A stretch of DNA of 64,000 bases from Halomonas urmiana (GTDB lineage: Bacteria; Pseudomonadota; Gammaproteobacteria; Pseudomonadales; Halomonadaceae): the NCBI RefSeq assembly GCF_005780185.1, contig NZ_VBUI01000005.1:120961-184960 (forward strand). The letters are read 5' to 3'. The position numbers were made by a program, and so were the translations under genes. Positions 17,855 to 27,499 of the stretch are shown here, one piece after another. Under the pieces are notes generated by a model. It made no database searches. It was not told the DNA's origin and saw only the letters and a program-made list of their open reading frames with translations. The number at the start of each line of letters is the position of its first letter. The stretch's first letter is position 1.

Positions 17855-17880
17855 GGCAGGGCTTAGGCCCTGCCTCTCTT
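17855..17880 (+). terminator. Rho-independent terminator
   Basis: Perfect 8-bp stem GGCAGGGC (17855-17862), loop TTAG, GCCCTGCC (17867-17874), then TCTCTT; AAAA lies just before the stem. It sits between the convergent CopD-like gene (ends 17802) and the ATP-grasp gene (ends 17920) and could serve both directions. Confidence 0.8.
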
Positions 17881-17919
17881 CACGTTACTGCCAGCCAGAT
17901 GGCGGGCTTGATCGCATCA

Positions 17920-19230
17920 CTAGACGTAGAAATCCAGGTCTTCCTGAGCCTTGAGCAGATCCCGCATCTTGATCGGATCATCACCGTAGAAGAACACCAG
18001 GCCCCAGTGTGTGCCGAAGGCCGAGCGATCCGGCACCGTCTCCTCGGCGGGCGGCGTCAGTTCGTGAAAATCGAAATACGGATGCTCGATGGTTTCCTTG
18101 GGCATCTCCAGCGTGCTGACGACACGACGACGCGGATAGACGCCGAAACAGCCCGCATAGCCCTTCGCATCGACCACTTCCCGCGGGAAGAAGTTGGCGA
18201 CCTCTTCCTTGGTGCTCTTGGGATCGAAGACGAGCATCGATGCCTGATAGGCATTGAAGCCGTAGGCACGTTCGATGAGTTCGAAGGCCTTGAACCCGGG
18301 TGGGCGATAGGCGACTTCGCCGAAGTACATCTCGCCGTCGGCGGTCACGAAATACTCGGGATGGATCAGACCGAACTGGATGTCGAACGTCTTGATCAAC
18401 TTCTCGATCTGCTTGGTAATGGCATCGCGCCAGCTCTCGAGCTCTTTGGTCGCGGGAACGAAGACCGAGTAGCCCAGTGTCACGTATTCGGAGATGTTGA
18501 GGAACTGGATCTTGCCATCGTGGATCCAGGCCTCGACGGCGAACTCCCAGCCATCCAGGTGGCTTTCCATCAACAGCGGATACTCTTCATCCGGGATATG
18601 CTCGATCTCTTCCATCGTGCGGATCATGCGATGGCCGAGGCAGCCGGCCTTGTCGAAGGCCTTGACGTGAATCGGGTCGTCGGGGTCGCCGTCAAGCTTG
18701 AGCAGCGTCTGGTTGACGCGCTTCATGAAGCGAACGACGTCTTCCTTCTCGTGAGCCTCCTCGAAGATCCCTACGCGAATGCCCCCCAGCTGGGCACGAC
18801 GCTTCATCAGCGCCTTGTCGCGGAACAGGATGGACTGCCCGAACATGCGCGGGTTATCCAGCAGCACGGAGTTGATCGCGCCCGACCACTCCACGGTTTC
18901 CTCGAACAGGGGGATGGCGACATCGACGCCTTCATCCTTGAGCCTCTGGGCGATCTCCATGGATCGATCATTCAGGCGGATGAAGTCCCACGGAATGAAG
19001 GGAATCTTGTTGGCCGTACAGAAATCCTCGGCCCATTCAGGCGCCACGACCACGTAGCGACGGTCGAATTTCTGAGCCGCCTTGATGGCATTGATGCTCC
19101 AACCAAGCAGGGCGATATACCCCTTATTGGGATCCTTGGGCGTTTCCGTTCCACGAACCGAATCCATCGAAGGATCGGTCCAGGATGCAACCTCCGGGGG
19201 CAGTTCAGTTTCTGTTTCTGGCGTCGTCAT
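17920..19230 (-). CDS. ATP-grasp domain ligase of unknown substrate
   Basis: A 436-aa protein. The N-terminal third is a preATP-grasp Rossmann-like domain (GYIALLGWSINAIKAAQ, residues ~35-51). The middle carries the ATP-grasp core (DNPRMFGQSILFRDKALMKR, LLMESHLDGWEFAVEAWI) and the metal-binding end is HPEYFVTADGEMYFGEVAYR, with Glu and Arg in place. ATP-grasp enzymes join a carboxylate, through an acyl-phosphate, to an amine or thiol. The start is ATG 19230 after AAGGAG; the frame is open to 19482 but that part looks noncoding. It is downstream of the papain-like gene at 19503 on the same strand (272-bp gap), suggesting a ligase/hydrolase pair. Confidence 0.82.
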   Translation of the reverse strand: MTTPETETELPPEVASWTDPSMDSVRGTETPKDPNKGYIALLGWSINAIKAAQKFDRRYVVVAPEWAEDFCTANKIPFIPWDFIRLNDRSMEIAQRLKDEGVDVAIPLFEETVEWSGAINSVLLDNPRMFGQSILFRDKALMKRRAQLGGIRVGIFEEAHEKEDVVRFMKRVNQTLLKLDGDPDDPIHVKAFDKAGCLGHRMIRTMEEIEHIPDEEYPLLMESHLDGWEFAVEAWIHDGKIQFLNISEYVTLGYSVFVPATKELESWRDAITKQIEKLIKTFDIQFGLIHPEYFVTADGEMYFGEVAYRPPGFKAFELIERAYGFNAYQASMLVFDPKSTKEEVANFFPREVVDAKGYAGCFGVYPRRRVVSTLEMPKETIEHPYFDFHELTPPAEETVPDRSAFGTHWGLVFFYGDDPIKMRDLLKAQEDLDFYV

Positions 19231-19502
19231 TCGACATTCTCCTTGGGGTTGTACGGAAAGCTTGCACTCGGATCGGAGCGCGGGCTCGGTGAAGTACGCC
19301 ACCGGGAAGCGAAGTGTCACAACAACCAGACCACCCAGCGGCGTGTGACGTGTGCGATGCGGGTCGGAAAAATCACAAAGGATCGCGCAGGCCCTTAATC
19401 CGATCGCATTAATCAGTGTAGCGGCTCTGCCATTGAATAGGAAATCGAGGCGATAGCCCTGAAACTGTGAGATGACGAACAACCAATTTCAGCCCCGCCG
19501 CA

Positions 19503-21494
19503 CTAGCGGCCCGACGCCCAGCTAGCCTGCGCCAGCCGCATGGCGCCATGCACCTCATCAGCCGGCACGGTCGCAGGATCTCCCTTCTCCAGGGGATCAT
19601 AGTGAAAGACGTAGAGCCGTGAGACGAACTGGGACACGGGTAGCGATGCCTCACCGTAAAGTTCGCCATGGCCCTGGGTTGAGGTGATGATTTCCTGCCC
19701 CCAATTTTGCCCGCTGTCGTTATTGGGATTGAAGAAATACACCCGCATAATCCCGACTGGATCGAGAGCAAGCCGCTGAATCGTGATCGCATGCCAGCCG
19801 AGAAAGCGCGTGGCACTGTCGGTCACGGCAATACCCGCTGGCTGCGGATTGATGACCGGGATATTGCCGTTGTAATAAGGGTGATATGCCGCATAGAAAT
19901 CTCGGATAAAACCCTCGAAATCCTTCAAGCCTCCCGTAAAGACATCGACGGCGATGCGAAATCCATGGCCGACCTGCTCGCCATGGAACTCGGCATTGAC
20001 CCACTTGTGAGGATCCTCTCCGCGACCGGCACTGCGACGCCCCATCTCGAAGTATATACGGTCAAGATGCGGGACGGTCAGCAATGAGACCGCGTCCACA
20101 TCAACGGGTGGCTCGCTCGCCAGACCGGCGCCGAGTTCACGCGAGGAAATGTTGTCACCCTCGAAGCGCATCACGATCTCGTCATCGCGCGCTGCCCAGG
20201 CGACGATGCGCAGCAGGTCGGCCGGCGTACTGTAGGCCCACATGGACAAGGCACGCGTGGACTGGCAGGTCGGATAGTTGCCCTGCCCCACGCCAAGCGG
20301 CTGGCCGAGTACGTTGAGGACGTCGGCCAGCAGGAAGCATTCCGGAGAGCGACGGTTCCCGAAGACACTGACGATTTTCTCTGCCGCGGCGTCGCACAGG
20401 GTCAATCGCACCTGCCGCCACAGCGACGGGGCCACCGGTGGCGCATATAGAATGCCCCGCTCAAGCATCATGGCGAGGCCGTAGACCGCCTGACTGGTGT
20501 CGGCGAACACCGCTTCGTCGATCAGGGTATGGATCAAGGCCGGGTAGCAGTGAAAAGCGTCTGACCCAGTGTAGCTGAGGCCCAGCGCCGTGGGAATCAA
20601 GGCATTCCACCGGGTGCGCAGGTAACGTATGAAACCCGGCATGTAGGGCGAGACCAGGCCGGTGCTGTGCATGGCCTGGGCGAAGGCAATCGCTTCCTGC
20701 AACAGCGTCGCGTCGTCCATGCGCACCAGCCGCTCGGCATAGACGTCGAAACCGGGATCCTCGCGGCACCCTGCAGTGGGACTGAACACGGCATTGATCA
20801 GTCGCAGCGCATCATCCCCGACCTCACCCATCGTCGCGTCTGGCTTGTTCATGCAGGCGGCGATCTGGGTCACCATGTGCTTGACGCCGCCGACCTGGAC
20901 CGGACGTTGCGCCAGCACCCGCCACACCTCGGCGACCAGGTGTTCCAGAAGGTTTTCGTAGCCCAGATGACGCAGCAGATAGTGATAGAGATGCTGGACG
21001 AGGACGCCCAGTCTGTCGGGCCGCAGGCGGTCGCTCTCCTGTAGGTCGCTGACCACGAGGTCGAGATTCATCGCCATCACCTGGGCGAGGAAGTGATGGG
21101 CGTGCTCTGCAGAGATGGAGGGATGAATGAAGTCGCCATTGGCCACGGCGAGCAGGCGAACCTGGCTCAGGCTCTCCACCAGGGTAGCGATCGGGTCGCC
21201 ATGCCGCACCGTACGAACGGCGAGGGAAGGCACCAGCGTCTGGGGATAATCCCAATCGCTGCCGCGGAAGAACCCGGCCGCCTCGAGCGCCGGTACCCGC
21301 GCGTAGATGAGATCGATCCCCTCGGGATCGAGCATCAAGGCGCGTGCCGGCTCAAGGACCTCGAACACGGGGGAGACGCCCGCGACGCTATTGGCGACGG
21401 CAAGCCGCTCGATGGCCGCATCAAGCTGCTCAACGAATGAGGCGAGCGCCGCATGATCGTCGTGGGGGTGGGAATCGTGGGTGTCAGGGCTCAT
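19503..21494 (-). CDS. Paralogue of the 680-aa papain-like protein
   Basis: About 663 aa, alignable along its length with the product of 8395-10437. Conserved blocks include AGFFRGSDW, VPSLAVRTV, LLAVANGDFIHPSISAEHAH, SAGRGEDPHKWVNAEFHG and HPYYNG. The proposed catalytic set is Gln404, Cys410 (GQGNYPTCQS), His568 (GWHAIT) and Asn589 (FFNPNNDSGQNWG), with the same spacings as in the other copy. No signal peptide is seen. ATG 21494 gives an N-terminus of similar length to the paralogue, but its ribosome site is weak; in-frame ATGs at 21524 and 21578 are alternatives. The downstream ATP-grasp gene may be co-transcribed. Function unknown. Confidence 0.7.
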   Translation of the reverse strand: MSPDTHDSHPHDDHAALASFVEQLDAAIERLAVANSVAGVSPVFEVLEPARALMLDPEGIDLIYARVPALEAAGFFRGSDWDYPQTLVPSLAVRTVRHGDPIATLVESLSQVRLLAVANGDFIHPSISAEHAHHFLAQVMAMNLDLVVSDLQESDRLRPDRLGVLVQHLYHYLLRHLGYENLLEHLVAEVWRVLAQRPVQVGGVKHMVTQIAACMNKPDATMGEVGDDALRLINAVFSPTAGCREDPGFDVYAERLVRMDDATLLQEAIAFAQAMHSTGLVSPYMPGFIRYLRTRWNALIPTALGLSYTGSDAFHCYPALIHTLIDEAVFADTSQAVYGLAMMLERGILYAPPVAPSLWRQVRLTLCDAAAEKIVSVFGNRRSPECFLLADVLNVLGQPLGVGQGNYPTCQSTRALSMWAYSTPADLLRIVAWAARDDEIVMRFEGDNISSRELGAGLASEPPVDVDAVSLLTVPHLDRIYFEMGRRSAGRGEDPHKWVNAEFHGEQVGHGFRIAVDVFTGGLKDFEGFIRDFYAAYHPYYNGNIPVINPQPAGIAVTDSATRFLGWHAITIQRLALDPVGIMRVYFFNPNNDSGQNWGQEIITSTQGHGELYGEASLPVSQFVSRLYVFHYDPLEKGDPATVPADEVHGAMRLAQASWASGR

Positions 21495-21800
21495 GCAACC
21501 ACTGTTAATCCTACCTCCAGACATGTCAAACGCGTGGCGCTGGCCCTCAGGGCTATCGCAGTTGGCAACATCGCTCAAGGCTTTCCCGGCGACAGGCCTT
21601 CGAGGGGGCGCTGTGAATACCTCCCTGTACGCTACCTCCGCCTTCCCTGGCCTCCGGACCCCCTCTTCGACCTGTCCCCGGCGCCTTTCGCTTTCGAGGC
21701 CGAGCGAACGGCGATAGCCCTGGGCTGGCCCTGAGCCAGATGCCCGGTCGCCTGGGGACGAGTTGCTTTTAATGAATGGGGCGACTGTATAAGGAAGGCA
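21495..21800. other. Intergenic region, nothing recognised
   Basis: This 306-bp stretch separates the 5' end of the papain-like gene (reading left) from the 3' end of the flavoprotein gene (also reading left). It must hold the promoter of the former. No clear -35/-10 pair, terminator or repeat stands out, and the open frames across it look noncoding. Confidence 0.5.
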
Positions 21801-22976
21801 CTACAGCGCTATACCGCAGGCCACGCCGGACGCCCAGGCCCACTGGAAGTTGTGGCCGCCGAGCTCGCCGGTGACGTCCAGCACCTCGCCGATGAAGCGC
21901 AGCTGGGGTAGCCCCGTGACCGCGAAGTGCTTCGACGAGATCGACCGCGTGTCGACCCCGCCCATGGTCACCTCGGCGGTGCGCCAGCCCTCGGTACCGG
22001 CCGGCTTGACGCGCCAGTCGCCGAGACGCTCGGCCCAGGCCGCCAGACGGTCGTTGGAATACTCGGCCAGCACCCCGTCATCGCCATGCCACTCGATCAG
22101 CGCCTGGGCGAGCCGCTTCGGCAGCCGCTCGCCAAGCCAGGTCGAGAGACGGCGCCTCGGCGTCTCGCGGCGCGCCGCGGCCAGGGCCTCGAAGGCCTCG
22201 AGGCCGGGCAGCAGGTCAATGGCGAGGGTGTCGCCCGGCTGCCAGACGCTGGAGATCTGCAGCATGGCGGGGCCCGACAGGCCGCGGTGGGTGAAGAGCA
22301 TCGGTTCGCGGTAACGACGCCCACGACAGCTCACCGCAACCTCGACGCTGACGCCGGCCAGGGCCTCGGCCCGCGCCTTCCACTGCGAGGTCAGGGTGAA
22401 GGGCACCAGGGCGGCCCGGGTCTCGGTGACCTCGAGGCCGAACTGCCGGGCGAGGTCATAGCCGAACCCCGTGGCGCCCATGGTCGGGATGGAGAGCCCA
22501 CCGCTCGCTACCACCACGGCGCCGGTATCGATGCGCCCTGCCGAGGTCGCGAGCCGCATGCCCTCCCCGGCGCGCTCCACGGCCTCGATCGAGGTCTTCA
22601 GGCGGATCTCGACGCCCGCCCAGTCGCACTCGGTCAGCAGCACCCGCAGGATCTCCTTCGCGGAGTCGGCGCAGAACAGCTGGCCCGGCGCCTTCTCCAC
22701 GTAGTCCACGCCGTGGCGGTCTACCAGCTCGACGAAGTGCTCGGGCCGGTAGCGCTTGAGGGCCGAGATACAGAAGGCCGGGTTGGCCGAATAGAAGTTG
22801 GCCGGCCCCGAGGCCAGGTTAGTGAAGTTGCAGCGCCCCCCACCGGACATCAGGATCTTCTTGCCGGCCTTGTTGGCATGATCCACCACCAGCACGCGCC
22901 GCCCGGCATAGCCGGCGGTCAGCGCACACATCAGGCCGGCGGCGCCGGCGCCGATCACTACCACGTCATACGTCAC
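21801..22976 (-). CDS. HI0933/BaiN-family FAD-dependent flavoprotein
   Basis: About 391 aa starting at GTG 22976 behind an ideal AGGAGG. The resulting N-terminus TYDVVVIGAGAAGLMCAL places the FAD-binding motif right at the start, as in the family. KAGKKILMSGGGRCNFTN near residues 35-52 is the HI0933 signature, and the C-terminal GELGGHNFQWAWASG matches the family end. These flavoproteins (YhiN, BaiN) are putative NAD(P)H-dependent oxidoreductases of unclear substrate. Upstream in-frame ATGs to 23084 are rejected because they lie across the operator region and lack family similarity. Confidence 0.88.
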   Translation of the reverse strand: MTYDVVVIGAGAAGLMCALTAGYAGRRVLVVDHANKAGKKILMSGGGRCNFTNLASGPANFYSANPAFCISALKRYRPEHFVELVDRHGVDYVEKAPGQLFCADSAKEILRVLLTECDWAGVEIRLKTSIEAVERAGEGMRLATSAGRIDTGAVVVASGGLSIPTMGATGFGYDLARQFGLEVTETRAALVPFTLTSQWKARAEALAGVSVEVAVSCRGRRYREPMLFTHRGLSGPAMLQISSVWQPGDTLAIDLLPGLEAFEALAAARRETPRRRLSTWLGERLPKRLAQALIEWHGDDGVLAEYSNDRLAAWAERLGDWRVKPAGTEGWRTAEVTMGGVDTRSISSKHFAVTGLPQLRFIGEVLDVTGELGGHNFQWAWASGVACGIAL

Positions 22977-23066
22977 GGCCTGGGCCTCCTGAGGGCATTG
23001 AGTCGGGCCGCGCATTCTAGCAGCCCGCTGGCCCGGCGCCGAGCTCGCCCGGGGAGTGGTCATTTC

Positions 23067-23083
23067 TGTACAAGAATTGTACA
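23067..23083. promoter_or_regulatory. Palindromic operator TGTACAA-GAA-TTGTACA
   Basis: A perfect 7-3-7 palindrome lies between the divergent flavoprotein gene (starts 22976) and the RND adaptor gene (starts 23216), 133 bp before the latter. It is typical in size of TetR- or GntR-type operators that control efflux pumps. No regulator gene is adjacent, so the cognate protein is encoded elsewhere. Confidence 0.55.
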
Positions 23084-23215
23084 TTGAAATGGCAGCGAGT
23101 CACCTGTGCATTTCTTTCACACTGTGCTGTCACACTCGGCCCCAGCCGACCTCTAAGCTATTACGGGCCCGACGGAACGGGCACCCGCTCATCGACCACC
23201 GACAAGAAGCCCACC

Positions 23216-24310
23216 ATGATCTCATCGCGAAGACGCCTGACCCTGCTGATCGGCCTGGCCCTGCTGGTGCTCTCGCCGCTGGTGGCCGCCCAGCCGCCCA
23301 CCGCGGTGATCGCCGCCCGCGCCAGCCTCGCCGCCTGGTCCGACCCGCTGGAGGCGCTGGGCACCCTGCGTGCCGACGAGAGCGTGACCCTCTCCGCCAC
23401 CGTCACCGAGACCATCGCCGAGTTGACCTTCGAGGGCGGCGAAAGCGTCGCGGCCGGCGAGCTGCTGGTGCGCCTGGCCGACGACGAGCAGCGCGCCGAC
23501 CTGCGGGTCGCCCAGGCGCTGCGCGACGAGCGGCGTAACGCCGTCAACCGGCTCGCCCAGCTGCAGAGCCGCAACCTGGCGCCGCGTGCCGACGTGGAGG
23601 ATGCCCGGGCCCGCCTGCGCCAGGCCGAGGCACAGATCCAGGCCCTGGAGGCCAGGCTGGCCGACACCCGCATCCAGGCGCCCTTCGCCGGCATCGTGGG
23701 CTTTCGCAACGTCAGCGTGGGCACCCTGGTGACCCCCGGCACCGAGCTCGTCACCCTCGATCGGCTCGAGGTCATGAAGCTCGACTTCACCCTGCCCGAG
23801 CGAGCCCTCGGCCAGATCCAGCCGGGACTGGCACTGACCGCGACCAGCGCGGCCCTGCCCGACACCCCTTTCCGCGGCGAGATCGCGAGCATCGGCACGC
23901 GCATCGACCCGATCAGCCGCAGCATCACGGTGCGCGCCGAACTCGCCAACCCGGCGCTCGCGCTGCGCCCCGGCATGCTGATGCAGGTGAGGCTCGAAAG
24001 CGCCCCCCGCGAGGCGCTGGTGATCCCCGAGGAAGCGCTGATACCACAGGGGCAGCGCCAGTTCGTGCTGACGGTTCAGAGCGACGGGGAGGCCTACCGA
24101 GTCGAGGAACGCGAGGTGCGCATCGGCGCGCGCCGCGCGGGCGAGGTGGAGATCCTCGAGGGCCTCGCGGAGAATGATCTGGTGGTCGCCCACGGTACCG
24201 AGCGGGTCCGCGACGGCCAGCCGACCCGCCTGCTGGGCATCCTCGACGACGACACCACCGTGCCCCAGCTGCTGCGTCGCAGCCGCGACGCCGCCGAGGT
24301 GAATGGCTGA
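23216..24310 (+). CDS. RND efflux periplasmic adaptor (membrane fusion protein)
   Basis: About 364 aa from ATG 23216. A signal sequence (RLTLLIGLALLVLSPLVAAQ) is followed by a lipoyl half-motif, an alpha-helical hairpin (residues ~88-145, rich in Ala, Arg and Gln), the second lipoyl half (TRIQAPFAGIVGFRNVSVGT) and beta-barrel/membrane-proximal domains (ALVIPEEALIPQGQRQFVLT). There is no lipobox Cys, so it is not a lipoprotein. It links the inner-membrane pump to an outer-membrane channel. The stop overlaps the pump gene (CTGATG). No outer-membrane factor gene follows, so it probably uses a shared TolC. Confidence 0.92.
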   Translation: MISSRRRLTLLIGLALLVLSPLVAAQPPTAVIAARASLAAWSDPLEALGTLRADESVTLSATVTETIAELTFEGGESVAAGELLVRLADDEQRADLRVAQALRDERRNAVNRLAQLQSRNLAPRADVEDARARLRQAEAQIQALEARLADTRIQAPFAGIVGFRNVSVGTLVTPGTELVTLDRLEVMKLDFTLPERALGQIQPGLALTATSAALPDTPFRGEIASIGTRIDPISRSITVRAELANPALALRPGMLMQVRLESAPREALVIPEEALIPQGQRQFVLTVQSDGEAYRVEEREVRIGARRAGEVEILEGLAENDLVVAHGTERVRDGQPTRLLGILDDDTTVPQLLRRSRDAAEVNG

Positions 24311-27300
24311 TGCGTCTCTCCGACCTGTCCGTCCAGCGCCCGGTGCTGGCCGTGGTGATGGCCGCCCTGATCGTGGCCTTCGGCCTGCTGGCCCTGGAGC
24401 GGCTGCCGCTCCAGGAGTATCCTGCCATCGACCCGCCGGTGGTCTCCATCGATACTCGCTATCCCGGCGCCTCGGCCAGCATCGTGGAGACCCGCGTCAC
24501 CCAAGTGCTGGAGGATCGCATCGCCGGGGTGGCGGGCATCGAGGTGATCTCCTCCTCCAGCGAGGACGGCCGCTCCAGCATCAACGTAGAGTTCGGCCTG
24601 GACCTGGACATCGACGCGGCCGCCAACGACATCCGCGACCGCATCTCCGGGGCACGGGACAACCTCCCCAAGGAGGCCGACCCGCCGGAGGTACAGAAGG
24701 CCGACTCGAGCTCCGAGGTGGTGATCTGGTTCTCGCTGAGCGGCGGCGGCTACGACGTGGCCGAGCTCACCGACTACGCCGACCGCTACCTGGTGGACCG
24801 CTTCTCGGTGCTGCCCGGCGTCGCCCAGGTGCGGGTCGGGGGCGGCCGCGAGTACGCCATGCGTGTCTGGCTCGATGCCGACGCCCTGGCGGCGCGCGGG
24901 CTCACGGTGGGCGACGTCGAGGACGTCCTGCGCGACGAGAACGTCGAGCTGCCCGGCGGCGCCGTGGTCTCCGAGGCGCGCCAGTTCATCGTGCGCCTGC
25001 CGAGAAGCTTCGCCACTCCCGAGGATTTCCGCCGGCTGGCGCTCGACGAGGGCGCCGACGGCTACCTGGTCCGCCTGGGCGACGTGGCGCGGGTGGAGAT
25101 CGGCGCCGTGGAGGAGCGCACCACCTTTCGTGGCAACGGCGTACCCGTGGTCGGGCTGGGGCTGATGAAGCAGTCCACCGCCAACGTGCTGGAGATCTCC
25201 CAGGGGGCCAAGGCCGAGATGGAACGCCTGCAGGAGACCCTGCCCGAGGGCATGGAGCTGTCGCTGAACTTCGACGCCTCGGTGTTCGTGTCCGGCGCCA
25301 TCGGCCAGGTCGTGCAGACGCTGTTCATCGCCATGGGCCTGGTGGTGGTGGCGATCTTCCTGTTCCTGGGCAACCTGCGCACCACCCTGATCCCGGCCGT
25401 GACCGTGCCCATCGCCCTGATCGGTAGCTTCGCGGCGCTGGCGGTGCTGGGCTTTACCATCAACCTGCTGACCCTGCTGGCCCTGGTGCTGGCCATCGGG
25501 CTGATCGTCGATGACGCCATCGTGGTGCTGGAGAACATCCACCGGCGCATGCAGGAGCTCGGCGAGACGCCGCTGGTGGCGGCCTTCCGGGGGACCCGCC
25601 AGATCGCCTTCGCGGTCATCGCCACCACCCTGGTGCTGGTAGCGGTGTTCGTGCCGCTGAGCTTCCTGCAGGGCGACATCGGCCGGCTATTCTCGGAATT
25701 TGCCCTCACCCTGGCCGCCGCGGTGGTCATCTCCAGCCTGCTCGCGCTGACCCTGACGCCGATGATGGCCTCCAAGATCCTCAAGGCCGACATGCACGAG
25801 GGCCGCCTGGCGCGGGCCGTGCAGTGGGGCCTGGATCGCTCCCGCCACGGCTATCGCCGGCTGCTCGAACGGGTACTGGGGCTGCGGCTGCTGGTGCTGG
25901 CGCTGTTTCTCGGCATCGTCGGCGCCATGGTATGGCTCAACGGGCAGCTGCCCAATGAGTACACCCCCAAGGAGGATCGCGGCAACTTCTTCGTGCTGGT
26001 CAACGGCCCGCCCGGCGCGACCTACGACTACATGCTCGACTACATGGACGAGATCGAGACGCGCCTGCTGCCGCTCACCGAGCAGGGCGAGGTCGAGCGC
26101 ATCCTGGTGCGCGCGCCGCGGGGCTGGGGCAACATCGAGAACTTCAACAGCGGCTTCGTCATCGTCACCCTCGCCGACTGGGCCGAGCGCCGGTCGGCCT
26201 GGACGATCATGGACGAGATCCGCGGCCGCCTCGCCGACCTGCCCGGCATCCGGGCCTTCCCGGTGATGCGCCAGGGCTTCGGGTCACGGGTCGAGAAGCC
26301 GGTGCAGTTCGTGCTCGGCGGCGGCACCTTTGAGCAGCTCGCCGAGTGGCGCGACACCTTGCTCGCCCACCTGCGCGAGCACAACCCGCGTCTGACCGGG
26401 CTCGAGAGCGACTACGAGGAGAACCAGCCGCAGCTGCGCGTGGACATCGACTATACCCGTGCCGCCGCCCTGGGGGTGACGGTCACCGAGATCGGCCGCA
26501 CCCTGGAGACCCTGCTGGGCGGGCGCACCGTGACCCAGTACGTGGACGACGGCCAGGAGTATGACGTCATCCTCGAGGGAGCCCCCGGTTCCCGGCCGAG
26601 CCCGCGGTCCCTGGAGAGCCTCCGGGTGCGCTCCGACCGCTCGGGCGAGCTGATTCCCCTGGCGAGCCTAGTGACGATGTCCGACTTCGCCGGGCCCAGC
26701 ACGCTGAACCGCTTCAACCGGGTCCGGGCGGTCACGATCCAGGCCGACCTGGCGGACGGCTACCCGCTGGGTGAGGCGCTGGCCTATCTGGAAACCACGG
26801 TGGACGAGATCCTGCCGCCGGCGGCCCAGACCGACGTCAAGGGCGCCTCGCGGGACTACCAGGAGGCCAGCGGCGCCACCGCCTTCCTGCTGGGTCTGGG
26901 CATCCTGGTGGTCTTCCTGGTGCTCGCCGGGCAGTTCGAGAGCTTCGTGCATCCCTTCGTGATCATGCTCACCGTGCCGCTGGCGATCTGCGGCGCCCTG
27001 CTGGGGCTCTATCTCACCGGACAGTCGTTGAATATCTACAGTCAGGTGGGGCTGGTCATGCTGGTGGGGCTGGCGGCCAAGAACGGCATCCTGATCGTCG
27101 AGTTCGCCAACCAGCTGCGCGATCGCGGCATGGCCTTCCACGAGGCGCTGGTGGAGGCCTCGGTGACCCGCCTGAGGCCCATCGTGATGACGGCGGTAAC
27201 CACCATGGCGGGCGCCGTGCCGCTGATCGTCTCCAGCGGCGCCGGCGCCGAGACCCGGCTGGTGATCGGTACTGTCATCCTCTGCGGCCTGGCCGCGGCC

Positions 27301-27423
27301 ACCCTGTTCACCCTGTTCGTGGTGCCGGTAGCCTACGACCTGCTGGCCCGTCGCACCGGCTCGCCCGGCGATGTTGCCCGCCGCCTGGCAGACGAGATGG
27401 GCGAGGAGCCCGCCGCGCACTGA
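24310..27423 (+). CDS. RND multidrug efflux permease (AcrB/MexB type)
   Basis: A 1037-aa HAE1-type pump. The N-terminus is MRLSDLSVQRPVLAVVMAAL; the two large periplasmic loops follow helices 1 and 7; the proton-relay acidic pair is visible in LAIGLIVDDAIVVLENIHRR (helix 4), and the second half has LVGLAAKNGILIVEFANQLR with the conserved Lys. Length and motif order are normal for a complete pump. Translational overlap with the adaptor gene shows a two-gene operon. Substrates cannot be predicted from sequence. Confidence 0.93.
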   Translation: MRLSDLSVQRPVLAVVMAALIVAFGLLALERLPLQEYPAIDPPVVSIDTRYPGASASIVETRVTQVLEDRIAGVAGIEVISSSSEDGRSSINVEFGLDLDIDAAANDIRDRISGARDNLPKEADPPEVQKADSSSEVVIWFSLSGGGYDVAELTDYADRYLVDRFSVLPGVAQVRVGGGREYAMRVWLDADALAARGLTVGDVEDVLRDENVELPGGAVVSEARQFIVRLPRSFATPEDFRRLALDEGADGYLVRLGDVARVEIGAVEERTTFRGNGVPVVGLGLMKQSTANVLEISQGAKAEMERLQETLPEGMELSLNFDASVFVSGAIGQVVQTLFIAMGLVVVAIFLFLGNLRTTLIPAVTVPIALIGSFAALAVLGFTINLLTLLALVLAIGLIVDDAIVVLENIHRRMQELGETPLVAAFRGTRQIAFAVIATTLVLVAVFVPLSFLQGDIGRLFSEFALTLAAAVVISSLLALTLTPMMASKILKADMHEGRLARAVQWGLDRSRHGYRRLLERVLGLRLLVLALFLGIVGAMVWLNGQLPNEYTPKEDRGNFFVLVNGPPGATYDYMLDYMDEIETRLLPLTEQGEVERILVRAPRGWGNIENFNSGFVIVTLADWAERRSAWTIMDEIRGRLADLPGIRAFPVMRQGFGSRVEKPVQFVLGGGTFEQLAEWRDTLLAHLREHNPRLTGLESDYEENQPQLRVDIDYTRAAALGVTVTEIGRTLETLLGGRTVTQYVDDGQEYDVILEGAPGSRPSPRSLESLRVRSDRSGELIPLASLVTMSDFAGPSTLNRFNRVRAVTIQADLADGYPLGEALAYLETTVDEILPPAAQTDVKGASRDYQEASGATAFLLGLGILVVFLVLAGQFESFVHPFVIMLTVPLAICGALLGLYLTGQSLNIYSQVGLVMLVGLAAKNGILIVEFANQLRDRGMAFHEALVEASVTRLRPIVMTAVTTMAGAVPLIVSSGAGAETRLVIGTVILCGLAAATLFTLFVVPVAYDLLARRTGSPGDVARRLADEMGEEPAAH

Positions 27424-27499
27424 GGTGGATCGAAGCGGAGGGATCACGCAAGGGAATCGGCGCCGAGGGTCGGGAGGTGGCGAACGGCGCCCGTGCGGC

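Noticed and set aside
17899..19398. 499-codon plus-strand frame opposite the ATP-grasp gene
   Set aside because: The minus frame carries ATP-grasp motifs and a Shine-Dalgarno; the plus frame has neither.
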